Made by a program: the position numbers and the translations under genes
The notes under the pieces: generated by a model
The model's database searches: none
Seen by the model: only the letters and a program-made list of their open reading frames with translations
Told to the model about the DNA's origin: nothing
Shown: positions 15,440 through 23,370 of the stretch, piece by piece
Position numbering within the stretch: position 1 is the stretch's first letter
Layout: the number at the start of each line of letters is the position of its first letter
Assembly (NCBI RefSeq): GCF_013377085.1
Contig: NZ_JACAAX010000059.1
Location: forward strand, 1-33,566
From: Rhodoplanes sp.
GTDB taxonomy: Bacteria; Pseudomonadota; Alphaproteobacteria; Rhizobiales; Xanthobacteraceae
Direction of reading: 5' to 3'
DNA: 33,566 nt

Positions 15440-15797
15440 AGTCGACGCAATTCTTGCTCTCGCCGCCCTCTCGCAGGCGACCCGCCTGGACGTGTTCCGG
15501 CTGCTGGTGAAGCACGAGCCCGGCGGGCTGCCGGCCGGCGACATCGCCAAGACGCTCGCCGTTCCGGCCAACACCATGTCGGCCCATCTGGCCGTGCTGA
15601 CGCGGGCGGGCCTCGTCTCCCCCCGGCGCCACGGCCGCTCGATCGTCTATCGGGCCGATCTCGACCGGCTGCGCACCGTGATGCTGTTCCTGCTGCGCGA
15701 CTGCTGCGGCGGCCGCCCGGAAATCTGCTCGGCCCTGATGGCCGATCTCGATCCTTGCTGTCCCTCTCCGGCGTCCGTCGAAGGACCGATCTCATGA
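15432..15797 (+). CDS. arsR: ArsR family repressor with C-terminal cysteines (arsR2)
   Basis: The product is 121 aa. It is a winged-helix ArsR with helix-turn-helix at about 35-60 (GDIAKTLAVPANTMSAHLAV) and wing RRHGRSIVYR. Unlike arsR1, it has no cysteine near the DNA-binding helices. Its cysteines are at the C-terminal dimer helix and tail: C91-C92, C99, C109-C110. This is a different, independently evolved As(III) site type known in other ArsR branches. The start overlaps its own operator. The stop overlaps the arsC start (ATGA), so this regulator heads the arsC-arsC-acr3 unit, separated by 61 bp from the thioredoxin-like gene. Confidence 0.93.
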   Translation: MESVDAILALAALSQATRLDVFRLLVKHEPGGLPAGDIAKTLAVPANTMSAHLAVLTRAGLVSPRRHGRSIVYRADLDRLRTVMLFLLRDCCGGRPEICSALMADLDPCCPSPASVEGPIS

Positions 15798-16321
15798 CCG
15801 ACCGCATCTACGGCGTTCTGTTTCTCTGTACCGGCAACACCGCCCGCTCGATCCTGGCCGAGAGCATCCTGCGCCAGGCCGGCGGCGACCGCTTCGAGGC
15901 CTTCTCGGCCGGCAGCCAGCCGAAGGGCACGGTCAATCCGCTCGCCCTGAAGGTGTTGCGCGACAGCGGCTATCCGACCGAGGGGCTGCGCTCGAAGAGC
16001 TGGAGCGAGTTCGCCTTCGCCGGCGCGCCGGTGATGGATTTCGTCTTCACGGTCTGCGACAACGCCGCCGGAGAAGCCTGCCCGGTGTGGCCGGGCCAAC
16101 CGATGACGGCGCATTGGGGCATCGAGGATCCGGCCGCGGTCGAGGGCACCGCCATCGAGCAGGAACGCGCATTCGTCCAGGCGTTCCGTTTCCTCGAGAA
16201 CCGCATCAACGCCTTCACGGCACTCCCGATCAGAAGCCTCGACGCGATCGCGCTCGGCACCAAGCTGCGCGACATCGGCCGCATGGACGGCGCCACCGGC
16301 CGCAAGGCGGAGCTCGCCTGA
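15794..16321 (+). CDS. arsC: Arsenate reductase, low-molecular-weight phosphatase (thioredoxin) type
   Basis: The product is 175 aa and reduces As(V) to As(III) for export by Acr3. The P-loop C12-T-G-N-T-A-R18 attacks arsenate. C88 and C96 in the VCDNAAGEACPVWPG loop relay the disulfide outward, as in thioredoxin-coupled ArsC (C10/C82/C89 in the Staphylococcus enzyme). HWGIEDPAA gives the Asp-Pro general-acid region. The C-terminus is about 40 residues longer than the shortest members. The ATG overlaps the arsR2 stop, and the stop (TGATG) overlaps the next arsC, so the genes are tightly coupled. Confidence 0.95.
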   Translation: MTDRIYGVLFLCTGNTARSILAESILRQAGGDRFEAFSAGSQPKGTVNPLALKVLRDSGYPTEGLRSKSWSEFAFAGAPVMDFVFTVCDNAAGEACPVWPGQPMTAHWGIEDPAAVEGTAIEQERAFVQAFRFLENRINAFTALPIRSLDAIALGTKLRDIGRMDGATGRKAELA

Positions 16322-16761
16322 TGGACGTCGTCATCTACCACAATCCGCAATGCGGAACCTCGCGCAACACGCTCGGGCTGATCCGCAACGCCGGCATCGA
16401 GCCGCACGTCATCGAGTACCTGAAATGCCCGCCGAGCCGGGCCATGCTGGTCTCGCTGATCGCCCGCGCCGGCCTCACCGTGCGCCAGGTGTTGCGCGAG
16501 AAGGGCACGCCCTATCGCGATCTCGGCCTGGATGACCCGGCCCTCGCCGACGACGCCCTGCTCGACGCCATGATGGCGCATCCGATCCTGATCAACCGGC
16601 CCCTGGTGGTGACGCCGCAGGGCGTGCGCCTGTGCCGCCCCTCCGAGTTGGTGCTCGATCTGCTGCCGCCGCAGCACGGCGAGTTCCGCAAGGAGGACGG
16701 CGAGCTGGTGATCGATGCCGCCGGACGACCGGTCGCCGGGCGGCGCGCCGCAACGGCCTGA
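16321..16761 (+). CDS. arsC: Arsenate reductase, glutaredoxin (ArsC/Spx fold) type
   Basis: The product is 146 aa. It belongs to the ArsC family related to E. coli plasmid ArsC: YHNPQCGTSRNTL at residues 6-18 carries the catalytic C11. The fold continues with VIEYLKCPPSR (about 35-45) and the HPILINRPLVVTPQGVRLCRP segment (about 90-110), which supplies the arsenate-binding Arg residues. It uses glutathione/glutaredoxin, unlike the upstream thioredoxin-type enzyme. Two non-homologous arsenate reductases in direct tandem give redundancy across reductant pools. It begins inside the stop codon of the first arsC. Confidence 0.94.
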   Translation: MDVVIYHNPQCGTSRNTLGLIRNAGIEPHVIEYLKCPPSRAMLVSLIARAGLTVRQVLREKGTPYRDLGLDDPALADDALLDAMMAHPILINRPLVVTPQGVRLCRPSELVLDLLPPQHGEFRKEDGELVIDAAGRPVAGRRAATA

Positions 16762-16774
16762 AGGATTCCCCGCC

Positions 16775-17827
16775 ATGTCCACGTTCGAACGCTATCTGAC
16801 CGTCTGGGTGGCGCTCTGCATCGTCGCCGGCATCGCGCTCGGCCACGTCATGCCGGGCGTCTTCCATGCCATCGGGGCGGCCGAGATCGCCAAGGTCAAC
16901 CTGCCGGTGGCGGCGCTGATCTGGCTGATGATCATCCCGATGCTGATCAAGATCGACTTCGCCGCGCTCGGCCGGGTCAAGGAGCACTGGCGCGGCATCG
17001 GCGTGACGCTGTTCATCAACTGGGCCGTCAAACCGTTTTCCATGGCGGCGCTGGGCTGGTTATTCATCGGCTGGGTGTTTCGGCCGTACTTGCCGGCCGA
17101 CCAGATCAACTCCTACATCGCCGGCCTGATCATCTTGGCGGCGGCGCCCTGCACCGCCATGGTGTTCGTGTGGTCGCATCTCACCAACGGCGAGCCGCAT
17201 TTCACCCTGTCGCAGGTGGCCCTCAACGACACCATCATGGTGTTCGCCTTCGCGCCGATCGTCGGCCTGCTGCTCGGCCTCTCGGCCATCACGGTGCCGT
17301 GGGACACGCTGGTGCTGTCGGTGGTGCTCTATATCGTGGTGCCGGTCGCGATCGCCCAGGTGATCCGGCGAGGCCTGCTGGCCGGCGGCGGCGAGCCGGC
17401 CCTGAAGGCGCTGCTGGCCCGGCTCGGGCCGGTGTCGCTGGTCGCCCTGCTCGCCACCCTGGTCCTGCTGTTCGGCTTCCAGGGCGAGCAGATCCTCGCC
17501 CAACCCCTGATCATCGCGCTGCTGGCGGTGCCGATCCTCATCCAGGTCTACTTCAATGCCGGCCTCGCCTATCTGCTCAACCGCCTCGCCGGCGAGCAGC
17601 ATTGCGTCGCCGGGCCTTCCGCCCTGATCGGCGCCTCGAACTTCTTCGAGCTCGCGGTCGCCGCCGCCATCAGCCTGTTCGGCTTCCAGTCGGGCGCCGC
17701 GCTGGCGACCGTGGTCGGCGTCCTCATCGAGGTGCCCGTGATGCTGACCGTGGTGTGGATCGTCAACCGCTCCAAGGGCTGGTACGAGCGCGGCCGGCCG
17801 GAACGCTCGGTTGCAGCGCAACCCTGA
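16775..17827 (+). CDS. acr3: Arsenite efflux transporter of the ACR3 family
   Basis: The product is 350 aa with ten predicted membrane helices (bile acid:sodium symporter superfamily). It exports As(III) driven by the proton motive force. Functional residues known from the family are visible: C126 in AAAPCTAMVFVWSHLTNGE and E292 in GASNFFELAVA. AAGGA precedes the ATG, 13 bp after the second arsC stop, so it is the last gene of the unit. The frame opens earlier at 16715, but that part overlaps arsC. Near its end GGTTGC-AGC-GCAACC (17809-17823) and a following GC palindrome may help to end transcription, though no T-run is present. Confidence 0.96.
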   Translation: MSTFERYLTVWVALCIVAGIALGHVMPGVFHAIGAAEIAKVNLPVAALIWLMIIPMLIKIDFAALGRVKEHWRGIGVTLFINWAVKPFSMAALGWLFIGWVFRPYLPADQINSYIAGLIILAAAPCTAMVFVWSHLTNGEPHFTLSQVALNDTIMVFAFAPIVGLLLGLSAITVPWDTLVLSVVLYIVVPVAIAQVIRRGLLAGGGEPALKALLARLGPVSLVALLATLVLLFGFQGEQILAQPLIIALLAVPILIQVYFNAGLAYLLNRLAGEQHCVAGPSALIGASNFFELAVAAAISLFGFQSGAALATVVGVLIEVPVMLTVVWIVNRSKGWYERGRPERSVAAQP

Positions 17828-18103
17828 GGCCGGCGCGGCCGCGTTTCGACTATCGCGTCGCCGCTTCGAATCGGCCACGGTCAAGCGGATTCGCCCCGAC
17901 ATCGTCCGAACATTTTTTTCCGCGGTGATCTGCGTGGGAAACCGCCGACGCGAGTCGCCTCCCGGCGTCGCTTGCTGTATTCCCGCGCCTCCCGAGCTTG
18001 GTGCCGCGTCATCTGGCGAGCTTGCGTAAAAAACCGGCGCCGCAAGGCGTCACCGGACGCTGTCCGCGTCCGTCCACAAAAACCGTAGATATCGCAAACC
18101 GTC

Positions 18104-19603
18104 ATGGCCATCGAGACCATCGCCCGCAAGCTTCCGACCGACCGCGCCCCGGCGTTCCGCCAGGCCCCGCACAATATCGAGGTGGAGCAGGCGCTCCTGG
18201 GGGCCATCCTGGTCAACAACGAGGCGTTCTACCGCGTCTCCGACTTCCTCGAGCCGTCGCATTTCTTCGAGCCGATCCATGCGCGCATCTACGAGCTCAC
18301 GGCCAGCCTGGTGCGGGCCGGCAAGACCGCGACCCCGGTGACGCTGAAGACCTTCCTGCCGGCCGATCTCGACGTCGCCGGGCTGACCGGCAGCCAGTAC
18401 CTCGCCCGCCTGGCGGCGGAAGCCACCACCGTCATCAACGCGCTGGACTACGGCCGCACCATCTACGACCTGGCGCTGCGCCGCGCCCTGATCGGCATCG
18501 GCGAGGAGCTGGTCAACGAGGCCTACGAGGCGGCGGTCGATTCGAGCCCGCGCGACCAGATCGAGGCGGCCGAGAAGAACCTCTACGAGCTCGCCGAGAA
18601 CGGCCGCTACGACGGCGGCTTCCAGCGCTTCGCCCAGGCGCTGACCACCGCGGTCGACATGGCGGCGCAGGCCTATCAGCGCGACGGGTCGCTGTCGGGC
18701 ATCGCCACCGGCCTGAAGGACCTCGACCGCATGATGGGCGGCCTGCAGTCCTCCGACCTGATCATCCTGGCCGGCCGCCCCGGCATGGGCAAGACGGCGC
18801 TGGCCACCAACATCGCCTACAACGTGGCGAAGGCCTGGGAAGGCGGCGTGCGCCCGGACGGGCGGATCGAATCCACCAATGGCGGCATTGTCGGCTTCTT
18901 CTCGCTGGAAATGTCGGCCGAGCAGCTCGCCACCCGCATCATCGCCGAGCAGACCGAGATCCCCTCCTACAAGATCCGCCGCGGCGAGATCGAGTCCCAC
19001 GACTTCGACCGCATCGCCGAAGCCGCGCGCGACATGGAGGTGGTGCCGCTCTACATCGACGAGACGGGCGGCCTGGCGATCGCCCAGCTCGCGGCGCGCG
19101 CCCGGCGGTTGAAACGCCAGCGCGGCCTCGACCTCATGGTGATCGACTACATCCAGCTCCTGTCGGGCTCCTCGAAGCGCGGATCGGAAAACCGCGTGCA
19201 AGAAATCACCGAGATCACGACGAGTCTCAAGGCGCTGGCCAAGGAGCTCGCCGTGCCGATCATCGCGCTCTCCCAGCTCTCCCGCCAGGTCGAGAGCCGC
19301 GACGACAAGCGCCCGCAGCTCTCGGACTTGCGCGAATCGGGATCGATCGAGCAGGACGCCGACGTCGTCATCTTCGTGTTCCGCGAGGAATACTACCTGA
19401 AGAACCGCGAGCCGCGCCCCGGCACCGAAGAGCACTTCAAGTGGATGACCGAGATGGACGCGGTGCACGGCAAGGCCGAGGTGATCATCGGCAAGCAGCG
19501 CCACGGCCCCACCGGCACGGTGCAGCTCCAGTTCAAGGCCGAGGTCACCCGCTTCGCCGACCTCGCCGACGAGGACAAGCTGCCGGCCCGCATGGGGGAT
19601 TGA
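18104..19603 (+). CDS. dnaB: Replicative DNA helicase DnaB
   Basis: The product is 499 aa, hexameric 5'-3' helicase of the replisome. The N-terminal primase-interaction domain (NIEVEQALLGAIL from residue 25) is followed by the RecA-like motor. The Walker A GRPGMGKTA has K230. The FFSLEMSAEQL motif, the Walker B LDLMVIDYIQLL and the RLSDLRESGSIEQDAD-type H4 loop (LSDLRESGSIEQ) are all present. A segment with EGGVRPDGRIESTNGG after Walker A is the insert usual in alphaproteobacterial DnaB. No intein. The ribosome-binding site is weak. In related genomes dnaB sits next to rplI upstream and alr downstream; here the ars island is the upstream neighbour. Confidence 0.98.
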   Translation: MAIETIARKLPTDRAPAFRQAPHNIEVEQALLGAILVNNEAFYRVSDFLEPSHFFEPIHARIYELTASLVRAGKTATPVTLKTFLPADLDVAGLTGSQYLARLAAEATTVINALDYGRTIYDLALRRALIGIGEELVNEAYEAAVDSSPRDQIEAAEKNLYELAENGRYDGGFQRFAQALTTAVDMAAQAYQRDGSLSGIATGLKDLDRMMGGLQSSDLIILAGRPGMGKTALATNIAYNVAKAWEGGVRPDGRIESTNGGIVGFFSLEMSAEQLATRIIAEQTEIPSYKIRRGEIESHDFDRIAEAARDMEVVPLYIDETGGLAIAQLAARARRLKRQRGLDLMVIDYIQLLSGSSKRGSENRVQEITEITTSLKALAKELAVPIIALSQLSRQVESRDDKRPQLSDLRESGSIEQDADVVIFVFREEYYLKNREPRPGTEEHFKWMTEMDAVHGKAEVIIGKQRHGPTGTVQLQFKAEVTRFADLADEDKLPARMGD

Positions 19604-19614
19604 GCACTCTCCTC

Positions 19615-19719
19615 CGTCATTCCGGGGCGCGGGCCGAAGGCCCGCGAGCCCGGAATCCATAAACACAGGCCGGGGTTATGGGTCCCGGGCTCGCGGCTTC
19701 GCCGCGCCCCGGGACGACG
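19615..19719. repeat. 105-bp dispersed palindromic repeat after dnaB
   Basis: It is a long imperfect palindrome. CGTCATTCCGGGGCGCGG at the left mirrors CCGCGCCCCGGGACGACG at the right, and CGCGAGCCCGGAATCCATAA mirrors TTATGGGTCCCGGGCTCGCG nearer the centre. The arms carry smaller hairpins (GGGCC-GAA-GGCCC and CGGC-TTCG-CCG-type). The CATTCCGGGGCGCG...CCCGGAATCC motif is one of the most common intergenic repeats in Bradyrhizobium and Rhodopseudomonas genomes (recalled). It begins 11 bp after the dnaB stop and could also fold in the mRNA as a 3' end structure. A short related piece, CATTCCGGGACGGCG, lies at about 28312-28326. Confidence 0.75.
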
Positions 19720-19838
19720 ACGTCTCCCGTGCGGCAAAGGTCGGCGAATCAAGCCCCTCCCTTGTCCGGCGCGCCGAACAGGTCTAGTGGCGGACTCCGC
19801 CGTGCCGCGGTGACGGGACGGCGCCGAGGAGAAGAGCC

Positions 19839-21044
19839 ATGACGGTGCAGGATCTGCCGCGGGTGTCGGGCGACGAGCTGCGGGCGACGAGCGCCGTCGC
19901 GGGCACCGCGGCCCCGTCCGTGCCGGTCTCCGAGGCCGGCCCGCCCGTGATGGAGACGGGCGGCGTCCTCACCATCGATCTCGCCGCCATCGTCGCCAAC
20001 TGGACCGACCTCGCCCGCCGGGTGGCGCCGGCCGACTGCGCCGCCGTGGTCAAGGCCGACGCCTATGGCTGCGGCCTCGCCGAGGTCGCCGGGGCGCTCT
20101 CGCGTGCCGGCTGCAAGACCTTCTTCGTCGCCCATCTGACCGAGGCGCGCGCCCTGCGCCGTGTCGCGCCCGACGCGATCATCTACGTGCTCAACGGCAT
20201 CCCGCCGGCCGGCGCCGCCGCCTTCGCCGACGCCCGCGCCCGCCCCGTGATCGGCAGCATGCCGGAGCTGGTCGAGTGGGACGCGTTCTGCCGGGTGAAT
20301 TCCTGGACGGGCGGCGCGGCGCTGCAGTTCGACACCGGCATGAACCGGCTCGGCCTCACGGCCGAGGAGGCGGCCGCGCTCGCCGTGCGGGTCACCAGCC
20401 CCGACCACGGCATTTCTTTGGTGATGAGCCACTTCGCCTGCGCCGACCAGCCCGAGCACCCGCTCAACGAGCGCCAGGTCCAGGCTTTTCGCGAGATCCG
20501 CATGCTGTTCCGCGGCGTCGACGCCTCGCTCGCCAACTCGTCGGGCATCTTCCTCGGGCCGTCGACCCATTGCGAGCTGGTGCGCCCCGGCGCCGCCCTC
20601 TACGGCCTCAACCCGACGCCCGGCGCGGCCAACCCGATGCGCAGCGTGGTGCGGCTCGAAGGCCGGGTCGTCCAGGTGCGCAAGATCCACAAGGGCGAGA
20701 CGGTCGGCTACGGCGCGAGCTGGACGGCATCGCGCGACACCCGCATCGCCATCGTCGCGGTCGGCTACGGCGACGGCTTTCTGCGCGCTGCGGCGGCGCT
20801 GGGGAACGACAAGCCGCAGGCCATGGTGGTGGGCAAGCGCTGCCCGATCGTCGGCCGCATCTCCATGGACCTGCTGGCGGTCGACGTCACCGCGCTCCCC
20901 GAGGTGTCGCCGCGCCGCGGCGACTGGGCGACGCTGCTGGGCGACGGGATCGACATCGACTCGGCCGCGCCGTTCGCCGGCACCATCGGCTACGAGGTGC
21001 TGACCAGCCTGGGGCGCCGCTATCACCGGAGCTGGCGGAGCTGA
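19839..21044 (+). CDS. alr: Alanine racemase
   Basis: The product is 401 aa. It is a PLP enzyme interconverting L- and D-alanine for peptidoglycan. K72 in AAVVKADAYGCG binds PLP at the end of the first barrel strand. The second-domain Tyr is in ETVGYGASW, and ISMDLLAVDVT near residue 340 is the conserved beta-domain motif. The first 40 residues are a Ser/Ala/Pro-rich extension before LTIDLAAIV, longer than in E. coli Alr. GAGGAGAAGAGCC before the ATG supports this start; M38 is an alternative. It ends nine bases from the stop of the DadA-like gene on the opposite strand. Confidence 0.96.
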   Translation: MTVQDLPRVSGDELRATSAVAGTAAPSVPVSEAGPPVMETGGVLTIDLAAIVANWTDLARRVAPADCAAVVKADAYGCGLAEVAGALSRAGCKTFFVAHLTEARALRRVAPDAIIYVLNGIPPAGAAAFADARARPVIGSMPELVEWDAFCRVNSWTGGAALQFDTGMNRLGLTAEEAAALAVRVTSPDHGISLVMSHFACADQPEHPLNERQVQAFREIRMLFRGVDASLANSSGIFLGPSTHCELVRPGAALYGLNPTPGAANPMRSVVRLEGRVVQVRKIHKGETVGYGASWTASRDTRIAIVAVGYGDGFLRAAAALGNDKPQAMVVGKRCPIVGRISMDLLAVDVTALPEVSPRRGDWATLLGDGIDIDSAAPFAGTIGYEVLTSLGRRYHRSWRS

Positions 21045-21053
21045 GGCGGACGC

Positions 21054-22298
21054 TCACCGCGCCCAGCGCGCCGGCCGGAACGGGGCCGGATCGACAAGCG
21101 GCGTCTCGCCGGTCATCAGCTCGGCGAGCAGCCGCCCGGTCGCCGGTCCGAGCGTAAAACCCTGGTGGCCGTGGCCGAAATGCAGCCACAGCCCGCGGTG
21201 CCGCGGCGCCGCTCCGATCACCGGCAGCATGTCGGGCATGCACGGCCGGGTGCCGAACCACGGCTCCGCCTCCACGGGCGCGCCGAGATCGAGAAGACCG
21301 CGCGCCGCCTGCTCGGCGCGGCCGAGCTGCACCGGCGTCGCCGGGGCGTCGACCCCGGAAAACTCGGCCCCGGTGGTGATGCGAAGGCCGGCCGCCATCG
21401 GTGCCGCCACGTAGCCGAAATCGGCGTCCCGGAGAGTCAGGTCGAGATTCTGGCCGCCCCGCCAGTGCCGGTGATAGCCGCGCTTGCGCACCATCGGAAT
21501 TTTCAGGCCGAAGCGGCGCAGCAGCGCCGGCGACCACGGCCCCAGCGCCACCACGACATTCGCCGCCTTGAGCGGGCCGTCGGCCGTGCTCACCCGCCAG
21601 CCGCCCGTGGCCGTCGCGGCCAGCGTGCCGGCATCGCCGTGCGCGAAGGTGCCGCCGGTCCGCAAAAAATGCTCCGCGTAGGCGGCGACCAGCCGGCCGG
21701 GATCGCGCACCGTCCAGGGATCGAGCCAGTGCAGCGCGCCCGCCCCGGTGTCGCGCAGCGCCGGCTCGGCGGTGCCGAGCTCGGCCGGCGACAGCCGCCG
21801 GAACGCCACCCCGAGGTTTTCGCGCAGGCGTTCCGCCGTCGCCGTGTCGGCGTCGAGCTTGGCCTCGGAACGGTGGAACACACGAAAGCCGTCGCGGCGG
21901 ACGAGGTCGTCCCGCACGCCGGCCGCCGTCATCAGGTGCTGGTGCTCCGCCGTCGCGCGGCCGATCAGGGTCGCATAGGCGGCCGAGATTTTCTGGTGGC
22001 GCGCCGGCGCCGAGTGCCACCAGTAGCGCAACAGCGGCCCGACATGGCCGAAGAGCGCGAGTGGGTCGTAGCGCACATCGTTGCCGCGCCCGAGCGCGAC
22101 GCGAAAGAGCGCGAAAAGGTCGCGTGGCATCGGATAGGGCTCGACCGCCTCGCTCTGGATCAGGCCGGCATTGCCGTAGCTCGTCTCCCGCCCGGGCGAC
22201 TGCCGGTCGACCAGTGCCACCGACCAGCCGCGCCGTTGCAGATGGAGGGCCGCCGCGACCCCCGCCATGCCGGCCCCGAGAACGATCACGTCAGGCAT
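21054..22298 (-). CDS. FAD-dependent D-amino acid dehydrogenase-like oxidoreductase
   Basis: The product is 414 aa of the DAO/DadA family. The N-terminal dinucleotide fold VIVLGAGMAGVAAALHLQ (4-21) with a Glu/Asp-equivalent at ALVDRQ binds FAD. SYGNAGLIQSE (about 40-50) is the DadA-type segment that holds the flavin. Near the C-terminus WFGTRPCMPDMLPVIG and FGHGHQGFTLGPATGRL are the usual second FAD-contact motifs. The likely reaction is oxidation of D-amino acids (for example D-alanine) to the 2-oxo acid with electrons passed to the quinone pool. It lies tail to tail with alr, which supplies D-alanine. It is more distant from E. coli DadA than an ortholog would be, so the substrate is open. 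Confidence 0.88.
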   Translation of the reverse strand: MPDVIVLGAGMAGVAAALHLQRRGWSVALVDRQSPGRETSYGNAGLIQSEAVEPYPMPRDLFALFRVALGRGNDVRYDPLALFGHVGPLLRYWWHSAPARHQKISAAYATLIGRATAEHQHLMTAAGVRDDLVRRDGFRVFHRSEAKLDADTATAERLRENLGVAFRRLSPAELGTAEPALRDTGAGALHWLDPWTVRDPGRLVAAYAEHFLRTGGTFAHGDAGTLAATATGGWRVSTADGPLKAANVVVALGPWSPALLRRFGLKIPMVRKRGYHRHWRGGQNLDLTLRDADFGYVAAPMAAGLRITTGAEFSGVDAPATPVQLGRAEQAARGLLDLGAPVEAEPWFGTRPCMPDMLPVIGAAPRHRGLWLHFGHGHQGFTLGPATGRLLAELMTGETPLVDPAPFRPARWAR

Positions 22299-22405
22299 TC
22301 ACACGCGTCCCACCGAGGGCCGCCGACCGGCCCGCCCCGCCCACGTTGCAAGCGCGATGCCGCGGGCGGCCACTGACAGCCTGGTCGCGGGATCGTGCAG
22401 TCGTG

Positions 22406-22927
22406 TCACCGACCGCGCTTCCGGCTGCGCAGAGCATCGGCAACCGTCGCCAGCGAGGCCGGCACCTCGATCGAAAGGCGTCGCTCCGCGTCCGCATGCA
22501 GCACGCCGGTCCACGGGTCGAACACTGGCACGCCCGCCGCGACGAAATGGCGGGTGTCCCGTGTCACAACGACCAGCCCTTCCAGTGCCGCGATCGCCGC
22601 GACGAAGAGGTCCGGCTGGCCGAAGGTGTGACCACGCTTCTGGCCCGCCATCGCCATCGTCTTCCAGCAGAGAACGACGTCCTCGGTGACGGCCAGGGTC
22701 CGCCCTGCGAACAGCGGCCGCAACGTGCGATCCACCCACGCCTCGAGACCCGCCCGCCGATCGGCATCGTCGATCAGCCCGATCCCGTAACGAATCTCGG
22801 CGACGGTGACGTCCGACAAGAACAACGTTTCGGCCGGCTGGGCCTCGACGAACGCCACCACGGTGGGCTCCGGCTTCGGCTTGCGCAACTCGGACACGAC
22901 ACTGGTGTCGAGCAGCCAGCCCCTCAT
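22406..22927 (-). CDS. PIN-domain toxin of a type II TA pair (VapC/FitB-like)
   Basis: The product is 173 aa. The PIN acidic residues are present: D7 in WLLDTSVVSE, E44 in VAEIRYGI, D107 in GQPDLFVAAIA and D124 in VTRDTRHF. This set is expected to bind Mg/Mn and cleave RNA. The length exceeds the usual 135-145 because of a tail after about residue 140 (LHADAERRLSIEVPASL and a basic end). The ATG is one base from the antitoxin stop, so the genes are one operon with the antitoxin first. All catalytic residues are intact, suggesting an active toxin. Confidence 0.92.
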   Translation of the reverse strand: MRGWLLDTSVVSELRKPKPEPTVVAFVEAQPAETLFLSDVTVAEIRYGIGLIDDADRRAGLEAWVDRTLRPLFAGRTLAVTEDVVLCWKTMAMAGQKRGHTFGQPDLFVAAIAALEGLVVVTRDTRHFVAAGVPVFDPWTGVLHADAERRLSIEVPASLATVADALRSRKRGR

Positions 22928-22928
22928 G

Positions 22929-23228
22929 TCACAGGTCCACGTCTCGCACCGGTGCCTCGATCGAGGTCCGCTCGAAGTCGACCTCGGCGAGCGGCGAGTC
23001 CCGGAACGCCCGAACGATATCTCGCCCCGAGACCGGCGACCGCATCCGATCGAACTCGTCGGCCCGCACGATCACCACCGCGTCGCGGCCATGGACCGTG
23101 ACCCGCTGCGGACCATCCTGCTGCGCCAGACGCACGACCTCGCTGAGGCGCGCCTTGGCGTCCTGCAGGCTCCAGCGGTTCTGGCCGCACGTCGATGCGC
23201 GGTCGTGCGGGGTTGTCGGGTTTCCCAT
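22929..23228 (-). CDS. Phd/YefM-type antitoxin
   Basis: The product is 99 aa. WSLQDAKARLSEVVRLAQ (19-36) followed by GPQRVTVHGRDAVVIVRADEFDRM (39-62) is the standard Phd/YefM DNA-binding N-domain. The acidic C-terminal part (DSPLAEVDFERTSIEAPVRDVDL) would wrap the toxin. About 17 residues precede the usual family start, so a start at a later codon is possible, though no ATG is available before the conserved block. It is the first gene of the pair and diverges from radA; its own upstream region carries an inverted repeat at 23222-23267. Confidence 0.9.
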   Translation of the reverse strand: MGNPTTPHDRASTCGQNRWSLQDAKARLSEVVRLAQQDGPQRVTVHGRDAVVIVRADEFDRMRSPVSGRDIVRAFRDSPLAEVDFERTSIEAPVRDVDL

Positions 23229-23267
23229 CTGCGGTACTTTCTGGTCTGTCTGACTAGATTATGGGAA
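23222..23267. promoter_or_regulatory. Inverted repeat in the antitoxin/radA divergent region
   Basis: TTCCCAT (23222-23228) and ATGGGAA (23261-23267) are perfect inverted 7-bp arms 32 bases apart; one arm includes the antitoxin ATG. On the minus strand TAATCT at 23260-23255 is a possible -10 for the TA operon. Phd/YefM antitoxins autoregulate through short palindromes, so this may be an operator, but the spacing is wide and the match could be chance. Confidence 0.25.
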
Positions 23268-23370
23268 CCACCGGCGCGCGCCGCAAGCGGCGAAGCACGT
23301 GCGCCCAGCTTTCGAAGCCGCTCGCCGTCGAATCGTTGACTTCCGCACCCCGCTTCGGCCCACATCGGCC

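Noticed and set aside
17840-18100. Possible small gene or RNA between acr3 and dnaB
   Set aside because: The gap contains scattered short complementary words and a CTTGCG/CGCAAG pair but no T-run, no conserved RNA fold and no coding bias.
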